In this document: piece after piece, positions 53,943 through 62,245 of the stretch
Layout of the letters: the number at the start of each line of letters is the position of its first letter
How positions within the stretch are numbered: position 1 is the first letter of the stretch
From: Paracamarosporium sp. OC-R06-R3
Lineage: Eukaryota; Ascomycota; Dothideomycetes; Pleosporales; Didymosphaeriaceae
Assembly: GCA_019828545.1 (NCBI GenBank)
Contig: JACVRA010000334.1
Span: forward strand, 78,134-142,133
Direction: 5' to 3'
DNA: 64,000 bases
Made by a program: the position numbers and the translations under genes
Notes under the pieces: model-generated
Database searches by the model: none
What the model saw: only the letters and a program-made list of their open reading frames with translations
Told to the model about the DNA's origin: nothing

Positions 53943-55910
53943 ATGCCACCAGGCCCGCCCCCGCCAGCGCCACCGTTTCAAGCTTTTCAGATGCGAGTCG
54001 GCTGCACATCGCCAGAGGCTAAAGGATTCATAGCACCTTCCATATGGCCGCTCCGTCTTCTCCACGTTGAATCGATGACGTCGCATGCGAGAACAGGGGA
54101 AAATACTTACGGCACCACCACGGCACCTGAGTATAATGTCATCAGTTACACTTGGGGCTTTTACATGGACAAAACGAAGACAGAATACCCAATACAGATC
54201 CATGGGGTGGAGTGGCCAATACCAGCTATCAAAACTTCGCACTTCAGTCCGGAGACCTTTGCACAAGCAATACGACGTGCGGCCGAAGGGGTAAAGCACC
54301 ATTGCGATTGGATATGGCTCGATGTGGCATGTATTCCTCAGGAACATCCGGAAGAATCCAAAGAATCGATACGTCTACGTGAGCAAGAAATTGGGAATCA
54401 GGTGCAGATCTTCCACCGCGCTAAAGAATCTTTTGTCTGGCTAGCTTCTTTGACTACCAGGGGACTCCGAGGCGAGGAAAGCTCGCTTGTGTCTGTCGAG
54501 GACTTGATCACTCATAGGAATACACTCGGACGTGTTTCAAATGCTGATATGTGGATCGAGTTCCTGAACGTTCTGAGCAGATATTCGAAAGCATACAAAG
54601 CTTGGATGAGTAGAGTTCTTAGCCATCCCTGGTTTCTGTCTCTCTGGTGCTTGCAAGAGATGATTTTGAGGAAAGACGCCGTTATGCTGTTCGATGATGG
54701 ATTCTTATTCCTCGGTACAAGGGCAACAGTCACTGAGGAGCAGCACACATACACAACCCCATGGAGTCTTCTCGACATTAAAAATGATATATGGGCCCTT
54801 CACATAGTCTTGAACGATACATTCTTCCAGGATATAGAAAAGGCTGTAAGAATGCATGGCCGAAATGCATATCTAGCAAGTATTCCAATTGATGGCCCGA
54901 TAAAGGAAAGGCTCGCGCTAATTACCAGGCGCCTCGAAGAACTCCTCAAATTGCAAGAGCATCGCGGGATGAATATTCTGGATGTAAAGATGCCGAATGC
55001 AGCATATTCGATGGCGCAGTATCGCAGAGCTAGCAAGCGTCTTGATCGTATTTATGGTATTGTTCAGACATATGGTATATCCTGCGGCTTAGACCCCCCT
55101 GGTATGACCGACGACGATAAGCTTCGCTTTCTAGAAGATGAATTCGGATCCAAGCTAGTCCAGAAGGCGCCGCTTCTCTCGCAACTCTTCATTCACAGTA
55201 ACCCTGACGAGCGGCCCCGCAGAACGTGGCTCATTACCCAAGAATGTAAAGCCGATGACACATTCTGGGAGCTTTTCACGTCGAAACATGTACTTGAGCA
55301 ACTGTTCGCCAAATTCGAGACAAGTGAACATCACAGTGGAGCTGCTTCGGATGTCTTTCGGCTTCGCTTTGTTGGAAAAGCTTGGTTGCTCGACGAGTTC
55401 GTCGACGCGACATTAACACTATCTGACCATCCTGAGGAGCAGGTCCGACTCTTCACTGGATTCACAGACAGGAATATCCGCCCATACTACGGCTTAATGC
55501 TTGATCATCACGTTTCCAAGGCAGTTCTAGGTCATGTTGTAGATTACTTTGACAGCCTTAAAGAGATGACTTGTGCGATAGACACACTAAATTGCTACTA
55601 TGGTCTAATTTCTAAGAGAAGTATATGTCAAGGGAAGCGACAAGTCCAATACGCATCGAAGTGGCAGTCGCGTGCGCTGAGGGTTGCTCTCTTAGGTTCG
55701 GGGGCTTACACGGAGAATTCAGCTATAGTCAAATACATCGGCATAGTGTTAGCACCACGTAGGACATTGGACCATGGTACCCTTGAACACAACGAGGAGT
55801 GGGAGAGGATTGGGTTAATGAGGTGGGAACAGATCTATATAGGGGAACACAGGTATAGACTACATTATTCACTTCCAGCTAGTCATCATTTTGACTGTAT
55901 GATCGTCTAA
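53943..55910 (+). CDS. HET-domain protein, subfamily B-like (array gene 5), 655 aa
   Basis: A single-exon gene with an unusual Pro-rich start (MPPGPPPPAPPFQAF). The leader is IWPLRLLHVESMTS. The HET blocks are YNVISYTWGFY (64-74, with WGF in place of WGR), WIWLDVACIPQE (123-134), IGNQVQIFHRA and WFLSLWCLQEMILRKDA. The middle has LDRIYGIVQTYGI, FLEDEFGSKLV and PLLSQLFIHSN. The C-terminus has ALRVALLGSGA ... IGIVLAPRR ... WERIGLMRWEQ. An insert of about 60 residues between the second HET block and the LWCLQE block makes it longer than the other B members. All blocks are present, so it is probably functional. It is head-to-head with array gene 4. Confidence 0.92.
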   Translation: MPPGPPPPAPPFQAFQMRVGCTSPEAKGFIAPSIWPLRLLHVESMTSHARTGENTYGTTTAPEYNVISYTWGFYMDKTKTEYPIQIHGVEWPIPAIKTSHFSPETFAQAIRRAAEGVKHHCDWIWLDVACIPQEHPEESKESIRLREQEIGNQVQIFHRAKESFVWLASLTTRGLRGEESSLVSVEDLITHRNTLGRVSNADMWIEFLNVLSRYSKAYKAWMSRVLSHPWFLSLWCLQEMILRKDAVMLFDDGFLFLGTRATVTEEQHTYTTPWSLLDIKNDIWALHIVLNDTFFQDIEKAVRMHGRNAYLASIPIDGPIKERLALITRRLEELLKLQEHRGMNILDVKMPNAAYSMAQYRRASKRLDRIYGIVQTYGISCGLDPPGMTDDDKLRFLEDEFGSKLVQKAPLLSQLFIHSNPDERPRRTWLITQECKADDTFWELFTSKHVLEQLFAKFETSEHHSGAASDVFRLRFVGKAWLLDEFVDATLTLSDHPEEQVRLFTGFTDRNIRPYYGLMLDHHVSKAVLGHVVDYFDSLKEMTCAIDTLNCYYGLISKRSICQGKRQVQYASKWQSRALRVALLGSGAYTENSAIVKYIGIVLAPRRTLDHGTLEHNEEWERIGLMRWEQIYIGEHRYRLHYSLPASHHFDCMIV

Positions 55911-56409
55911 AGGTGTGGTTGAGCACGATTGCAGAGGAGCATTATGAGTAGTTTTATAAACACTGCGGTACACCTCTCTTCAATCTATATCTTTCCTGAC
56001 CTAGAGCAATGTACTACGTCCTAACCTATATGAATGTAGTCCCGCACAATATTAATTTCTCTCTATCATCTTCTTCTCCATGCCCTCGGGTCACACAAGT
56101 TGTATTGCAACAACTTAACTAGATAGACACAAGGCATTAGGGCTAACTCCAAATTCGCTTCGCCTACTATTGCCTAGGGGATGAACCCCTCCGTATCCAA
56201 AGTCCAAGCCATCTAGAAGACCCGCGTTATACAGATCCATCCCGATGAAGTGAATGCGGCCGACCGGGAAAGAACCGACAGCAATGTTCCGAAAACTGCA
56301 AACAGCCTACGATATATGTACCTCGTCCCCAAAGACTAGCACAAGCGCCTCATATGGAGACATCTAGGAGTAAGATCCTGAGCGCGAGTACGCGGACACA
56401 GATAGTTGT
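55911..56409. other. Intergenic region in the HET array
   Basis: Non-coding sequence downstream of array gene 5, with short random frames only. Confidence 0.5.
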
Positions 56410-57015
56410 GTGGCGGTGACGGCTGATTCTGGGTTGACGAAGACATCCCAGAAGCGGAAGCAGCGGGTGGGTTCTACAGGAACACTATGCGCTGAGCCAC
56501 CGTATATGCGCGAGCAGGCTGAGATACGCATGTTGCAAACGAAGATCGAATGCGATTTGCAGGACATGGAATGTAACGGAGGGTACGAGGCCTTTGAGGC
56601 GTGGCGTAAACGTCAGGAGGGCGAGGAGGCTGGTGCTGGAGAGAGTTAAGACGTCCAGAGGGTTGGGAATGCCAGATTTCACGAGGAAGAACTAACCATG
56701 CTCGAGAAAAAGTGCAGGAAGCTATGCGATGGGATGATCGAAGACGATGATCTACCAAAAGAAGACGCCGAACTGGCGGGATTACGGCGCGAAATCGCAA
56801 AGCAGATGGACTGCGGAGGAAAAGCAGAGGTAGCACTAAAGATTGCATGATGATCGCGTTCATTGGAGTCGCTTTCTGCCATGCAGCTACTGAAGCTCAA
56901 ATATGCGAGAGAGAAGCGGGCGATGCTCGAGGCTGTTGTCCAAGAAGGACAGACGGATGAGGCACAAGGGGCGCGGAATGCCATAGGAAGCCAAACGCTA
57001 GGGGCGGCCGTGTAA
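56410..57015 (+). pseudogene. Decayed charged, helical reading frame
   Basis: One frame stays readable for about 600 bases but is cut by a TAA near 56650 and a TGATGA near 56849. The pieces read MREQAEIRMLQTKIECDLQD, then LTMLEKKCRKLCDGMIED with LAGLRREIAKQMD, then MQLLKLKYAREKRAMLEAVV. All three are rich in Glu, Lys, Arg and Leu, like a coiled coil or the C-terminal tail of a DDE transposase (inference only). The constant frame and composition suggest one old gene with recent nonsense changes, but chance is not excluded. It is the only non-HET coding trace inside the array. Confidence 0.4.
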
Positions 57016-57382
57016 GCCTTGGAAGCTAACTCGGGTTCGGGCCATGACTTTGAGCTCCTAGCGCACGCAAGGCAGAAAAAGACTCGGTCGCAATCTATGA
57101 GTAGAGGACTGCGTTCAATTAGATAGCAGGCTGAGACAGAACTTCTCTGCAGGGTTACGTAATCGGGGGCTGCGCACCACAGGACCTAAATAGGCAGTGG
57201 TGGTGGGGCATCTCAATCTGCAAGGCTGGGAAGATGCCTCACACATAATCTCGCCATCATGATCCCGAACATCATATATAGCTATGGCGAGTACGGCGCT
57301 GCGTCTAAGTAACGATAAAGTTGTTCTCGTATGATACCGAAGTACATACTGTTGCTGTGTCTATCTAGCTTCGGCATTTGTA
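57016..57382. other. Intergenic region in the HET array
   Basis: A gap of 367 bases before the 3' end of array gene 6. Nothing was recognised. Confidence 0.5.
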
Positions 57383-59236
57383 CTATCCAAAATAACCTCT
57401 CAAGGGTTCCCAAGACTCACTGAGACCGCGAAGTTCATCACGGCAATTGAGATCCATATCAACGCGTTGGTAAGGATATGCACGCAATTGATCTAAGCTT
57501 GCCCTGTTCATATCAAGATTGTGTCGTGGCCGAACGTTTGCTGTTGCATCGTGTGGTTTGCCGTAATCAATGGATACCCACCCGAGCCATGCGCAAAGTC
57601 CAATTCGATGCCAGACGTCAGGAGTCTCATTCGAGGGTCGGAATATGACGAGACCGACATGGCACTCATATAGCTCATCCGTGGTGTTGGATCCAAGGTG
57701 TAGCACCCTGATAGCCCCTAGACCAGGTGAGTCATAGTTTATGTCGGGATTGTCGAGCTCAGCCAGCCTTGTCGCGATGGCATCATCCCAATTTTCAGAA
57801 TCGTATACTTGGTAGTACATGAGGCGCATAAAAAGTATTGTCCCGACATCTAGTCCCATGAACATAGGCGCTTGAGACAAGATCTCCCCTGCCGAGCGAC
57901 GTGATTGATACCGGTCTGAAGATGCTGTTTTGAGTTTTTTGAACTCGCAAGCCTGCCCTTCGAACCATCCCCATAGCTTGCCTTCGTACTGCTTCGTACT
58001 AAGGGTACACATCGGGTGATATCCCCTTGAGCGCCATGGCATATCGTCAGATGACACCACACCTTGCCCAACCGAGCCACGATCAGCCCGCCATCGTTTC
58101 CCAACTAGCGGTTCTGAACTGGAATGTACAAAAGATTGACTCAAGACTGGATCGGTGGCCATGAGAGCCGCTCCTAGCTCATCCTCCAAATCTTCGAGCG
58201 TGAACTGACGACTCAGTTGTGCGTGTGGATTGGTACTTCCTACCCGCACATTGAAGATCTGCTGGATCCCATAAATACCGTCAAGTTCCTCCTTTGGCTT
58301 TCGTAGTTTTGCTGTTTCGAACAGCCCCATAGCGTCTCCTCTGTTAAGACTTGTAGACCCAATAGTCTTAAGGTAACCTCGTATGCGGAATCCTTCCGAT
58401 TCCTCCCCCTTCCATCCAGTAAAGCACTCTTTGTAAAGCACTTCAAGTCCATCCAAGAGGTTCTCCAAGGTGAACACTTGAGATGTTTGGTATCTCGTGG
58501 CTTCTTTCCGTTTGATGTCCTGTTCGTAGCTCCATGGTAGCCATACTGGATGCGCCTCGTTAGATATGAGAACGGCGTCTCTACGCAAATAACCTTCTTG
58601 TAACGTCCAAAGGGAGGAGAACCATGGCTCATTTTTTAAACGTCTTACAGCTTCCAACGTTTCATTTGCCATGTGCTCGTCATGCCTTGCAGCATTTGAA
58701 CTCCATCTGCGTGCGAGGGATTGGAAATCAAATAGCTCTCTCTCAGACATTTTGTTTAACCATATATATACGGTTTGGGCATTTAGGAATATTTTGGCTT
58801 GTCGGCCGATCTCGAGCATTGAGTCTGCGTTGAATGTTTGGTTTATGCACGCGATGTCTATCCAGACAAAGTCTACTCGGTCGTCGCTCTCTGACGTCTG
58901 GGCTTGTATAGCCTGCGATGTATTCAAGGCTCTCAACAGGGAAGGAGTGTCGAAGTGAGACGGATTGATCCGAGGCACCACCCATGATACGCCGTTGACC
59001 TCGAGCGCCTTCACGTGCAACTGCTCGTGATCTTCCAGCGCAAACCTCCCCCATGTATACGAGATAGCATTGTATCGGGGACAAGTAGCGTGTAAATATC
59101 GGTTTCCAGGTTGCCAAGGACATGAAGTCATCGTTGGTACGTGCAAGAGTCGACGAGGCCAATTTCCCAACGCGTCTTCTAGTTTGATCGCTTCGCGTCG
59201 CTCCTTCTCCTCTATCGACTCGTCTTTTTCCGTCAT
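57383..59236 (-). CDS. HET-domain protein, subfamily B (array gene 6), 617 aa
   Basis: A single-exon gene; the first true ATG is at 59236 (MTEKDESIEEKERREAIKLE). It has a charged helical lead of about 22 residues, then NWPRRLLHVPTMTSCPWQPG. The HET blocks are YNAISYTWGRF (55-65), FVWIDIACINQ (123-133), IGRQAKIFLNA and WFSSLWTLQEGYLRRDA. The middle has LDGIYGIQQIFNVRVG, LEDLEDELGAALMA and PVLSQSFVHSS. The C-terminus has AIRVLHLGSNT ... HVGLVIFRPS ... WHRIGLCAW, and a tail of about 70 residues follows. It is the closest match to array genes 3 and 4. It is head-to-head with the subfamily A gene at 60137, repeating the arrangement of array genes 1 and 2. Confidence 0.93.
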   Translation of the reverse strand: MTEKDESIEEKERREAIKLEDALGNWPRRLLHVPTMTSCPWQPGNRYLHATCPRYNAISYTWGRFALEDHEQLHVKALEVNGVSWVVPRINPSHFDTPSLLRALNTSQAIQAQTSESDDRVDFVWIDIACINQTFNADSMLEIGRQAKIFLNAQTVYIWLNKMSERELFDFQSLARRWSSNAARHDEHMANETLEAVRRLKNEPWFSSLWTLQEGYLRRDAVLISNEAHPVWLPWSYEQDIKRKEATRYQTSQVFTLENLLDGLEVLYKECFTGWKGEESEGFRIRGYLKTIGSTSLNRGDAMGLFETAKLRKPKEELDGIYGIQQIFNVRVGSTNPHAQLSRQFTLEDLEDELGAALMATDPVLSQSFVHSSSEPLVGKRWRADRGSVGQGVVSSDDMPWRSRGYHPMCTLSTKQYEGKLWGWFEGQACEFKKLKTASSDRYQSRRSAGEILSQAPMFMGLDVGTILFMRLMYYQVYDSENWDDAIATRLAELDNPDINYDSPGLGAIRVLHLGSNTTDELYECHVGLVIFRPSNETPDVWHRIGLCAWLGWVSIDYGKPHDATANVRPRHNLDMNRASLDQLRAYPYQRVDMDLNCRDELRGLSESWEPLRGYFG

Positions 59237-60136
59237 GTTATGCGTCACTAGTTCTCTGCTCTGAAAATGAGCAAGTACGTGCCTGGGTCAAGTATGGGAC
59301 AATGCATTAACCGGTAGATAGATAGTTGACTGTCGCAGCCGAAGAAAGAAGAACAATAGCTGGAGGTTCTGCCGCAGGCCGGCCCTGTTGGGTACAGTAG
59401 GTGGCGCCTGCAGGATGATTACGCCCATGCAATCATGATACAAGGACATGTTGCACCGCATGAAAATTAATATCGGGACATATACGGAGTCCATAGAACC
59501 CAGACGAAAGTCTTGCATCTTGTGTCAATGCACTCATAAAACTGCAGCTAAAGTACTCCGAACCACTGCGTCATGTCCACCATGTGAGTTATGGGACCTA
59601 AGACGTGCTGGCGAAGGCCGAGCAACTCACCCTCATCAATGCGCAGAATTTTGAATACCGTAATCGCGCCATCAGCGCAACTCACAGTGTTAAAGTAAAG
59701 CTCAGTGCTCCTGTGACTCTAAGGAAATTGCAAGTCTGAGAAGTCGGAAGCATCATCATAATATGAGAACAGACATGACAGTCGCAAAAGTCTCGAGAGC
59801 TGTATAGAAAGATAGCTATTACATACTTTGGTAGTGAGTACTGTTTTGAGCTACGTATTCTTTTGAATTCCCCAGTCAATTTGACCCCACATTCGTGTAA
59901 CTTCGCCTTCGAACATTTCCCAAAGTGCCCTATTGCACAACTCACTTTGTTTTTTACTACCTCACTTGACCCCAATAGCGATGTTCCGATCGATTGAAGG
60001 CATTGTAGCGACCGTAGACTCACAGCGACGAGGTCAGCCTTGTCCCTGCCAAGCTTAGCCCCGCCACAGCATATAACCCATAACCTCAGCCTGGTCTCCG
60101 CTTACTCCGTTCGATAACAATTACAACGTATTCCCT
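59237..60136. promoter_or_regulatory. Divergent promoter region, HET array genes 6 and 7
   Basis: A 900-base spacer between two divergent HET genes. Frames inside (for example at 59682-60023) are not recognisable. It is the equivalent of the 385-base spacer of array genes 1 and 2. Confidence 0.45.
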
Positions 60137-62245
60137 ATGGCGCTTGCGGATCCTTTAAGCAGAGAGTACGGTAAGTTCTTGAATTTGGGACAAGTCGGGA
60201 CTGCCCGAAACAAAGCCCACAAATTCCTAGCAGCGTTGGAGACTTTGCGAGACTCTAAATCGAGAGATAGACTTCTTTGCAGCCTGTCGCAGGCGCAGAG
60301 AATCTCTCTTTTACTCCTGGAAGAATGGTGGACATCTTTCAATGGCTCTGAGACAGAGTGTGGCAAGTGGATCTTACACCAAGAGGGACAACCTCCCGAG
60401 GATCCGCACTCACAGTACAACGCCCTACTATTCGACCTTTGGCTTTCCGAATTCAGGGACAGGAAGATACGCCCGGCGTTCGAAGAGTCGTTTGAAGGAA
60501 CTTTACAACTCGCACTACACTTGAACCGGCGACGGGCGGCAGTTTTAGCAGCCAGCCGTCGGCTGGCCCAGACCTTGTACGAGCGCATCACCTTATCGCC
60601 ATCTGCCTCACGCTGTCCCTTCTTTATATCGACAGGCAAACTAAACGTCCCATACCCGTCATGCCTTCAAGCATGCCCCTGGCTAAAGCCCTCGATGGAA
60701 GCTCCTGAATTCCCATATTATCTCTGGGATACCGAAACAGCACAAACTGTGCGCTATCCTGGGGAAAACCCTTCATATCTTGTCATCAGCCACACCTGGG
60801 GCAGATGGGAAACACCCGGTGTGAAGGTCGCGGTCCCTGGTGTTCCTTGGTTAGTTCCAGGAAATAGCATTTTTGATGTACTAAACCTGCCCTCGATTCT
60901 CTCGACTACGAAATTTCGTTACGTATGGCTGGACTTGGTCTGTATACCTCAGGACGGCTCACCTCTACAGCAGCAGGAGATTGCTCGGCAGGCGTCAATC
61001 TTTTCCTTGGCCAGTTTTGGAGCAGTCTGGATGAATCGAGTTACGGATTGGCATGGTTTACGCGCAGCTCTAGACTGGATGAGCTGTCATTCCCTCAATA
61101 CTTGGGAACTTGGAACTGGACCTGACGGATTCATTCCTCCAGAAATCGAAGCGGCGGCAGAAATAACGACTGGATTTGCCACAATGACGAACGAGGAAGA
61201 GGACGACCCTGATGTATACTACACTGCAATTGAGCTAGATGGCTGGTTCACATCCTTGTGGACCCTGCAGGAAGCGTGCCTTCGGCCAGACATGCTACTA
61301 TTCGATCGAAATATGAACGTATGCAGTGTTGAAGAATTGGATATGCCCATCCCTTTAGGCTATGTCATCGCTTTGGCGAAAACAACAGCCGGTACTAGCC
61401 GAAGACTGCCAAAAGGGGTGTTAGAGATCATTGCTACCCTTGAGAATTCCGAGCTGTACAATCTACTGGAGATGTCGCCGCTTGACGTCATTATCTTTGG
61501 CAATAGGAGATATTGTAGAGACACAAGCCGCGCTGTCGCAATCATGTCAGCGCTAGGATTCACGGACTGGTACACAGAGAAAATGAATTCGGAGGCTGAC
61601 CCAGTGAAGTCTGTCGAGTCATTCATTGAGGGTCGATACCCGCTGGAGTTTGTGCAAGAGGCCAAGGCCAAGCTTGGAGGTGTTTTCTTTGCGACAATGA
61701 GTAACGGACTTGAGCGTTGCTTGGAGTACAATCAAAATCGCTCACGGGTCATAGGGGTCAATGCCACTGGGACCATGTTGCCATTCCGAAACGATCTAGG
61801 TTACATGATCGAAGGTCTGGTTGACGGTGTTGCCAGTGTAGATCATCCGTCTGTTCAAAGCTGGACAATACTTCCAGATGGATCTGTTGAAATTCCAGAG
61901 GCTGGTATCATCGCATCTTGGCCTTCTCTGGAAAATGAAGACGTCACAGCCAATATTACGGCCTGGGTTACTGGCTCGTTAGCCTTTGATGTAAGAGAAG
62001 CTATCGGTCTGAGCCGCTGGCTTGGGTCTTTTCGACCGGAAGCTGAGAAATATGCCATTTGTCTTTTGAGTCGCGCTAAATTTACTTGTCATGGTGTGCT
62101 CATAGAACGGGTGCAGGGAGCTCCTGAAAGTAATACGTTCGTTAAACTTGGGCATTTCAATTACTCTGCGCGAAGAACGCAAGGTCACCCAGAGATTACG
62201 GTCTCCTTTCCTAAAACTGTTTCAACTAATTGGCGGGTACTCTAA
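60137..62245 (+). CDS. HET-domain protein, subfamily A (array gene 7), 702 aa
   Basis: A single-exon gene with ATG at 60137. The subfamily A N-terminal region (about 1-190) has SQAQRISLLLLEEWW (51-65) and PYYLWD (193-198). The HET blocks are YLVISHTWGRW (214-224), YVWLDLVCIPQDGSPLQ (262-278), IARQASIF and WFTSLWTLQEACLRPDM. The middle has RAVAIMSALGFTDWY. The C-terminus has KYAICLLSRAK ... GVLIERV ... KLGHFNY and ends NWRVL, matching DWRVL of array gene 2. A GTAAGT at 60169 with a later CCTAG could splice out 60 bases in frame; the unspliced protein aligns better with array gene 2, so I left it in. It marks the right edge of the array. Confidence 0.92.
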   Translation: MALADPLSREYGKFLNLGQVGTARNKAHKFLAALETLRDSKSRDRLLCSLSQAQRISLLLLEEWWTSFNGSETECGKWILHQEGQPPEDPHSQYNALLFDLWLSEFRDRKIRPAFEESFEGTLQLALHLNRRRAAVLAASRRLAQTLYERITLSPSASRCPFFISTGKLNVPYPSCLQACPWLKPSMEAPEFPYYLWDTETAQTVRYPGENPSYLVISHTWGRWETPGVKVAVPGVPWLVPGNSIFDVLNLPSILSTTKFRYVWLDLVCIPQDGSPLQQQEIARQASIFSLASFGAVWMNRVTDWHGLRAALDWMSCHSLNTWELGTGPDGFIPPEIEAAAEITTGFATMTNEEEDDPDVYYTAIELDGWFTSLWTLQEACLRPDMLLFDRNMNVCSVEELDMPIPLGYVIALAKTTAGTSRRLPKGVLEIIATLENSELYNLLEMSPLDVIIFGNRRYCRDTSRAVAIMSALGFTDWYTEKMNSEADPVKSVESFIEGRYPLEFVQEAKAKLGGVFFATMSNGLERCLEYNQNRSRVIGVNATGTMLPFRNDLGYMIEGLVDGVASVDHPSVQSWTILPDGSVEIPEAGIIASWPSLENEDVTANITAWVTGSLAFDVREAIGLSRWLGSFRPEAEKYAICLLSRAKFTCHGVLIERVQGAPESNTFVKLGHFNYSARRTQGHPEITVSFPKTVSTNWRVL

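Noticed and set aside
60169..60228. In-frame 60-base intron near the start of array gene 7
   Set aside because: The donor and acceptor are good, but the unspliced protein aligns better with array gene 2, so it was not used.
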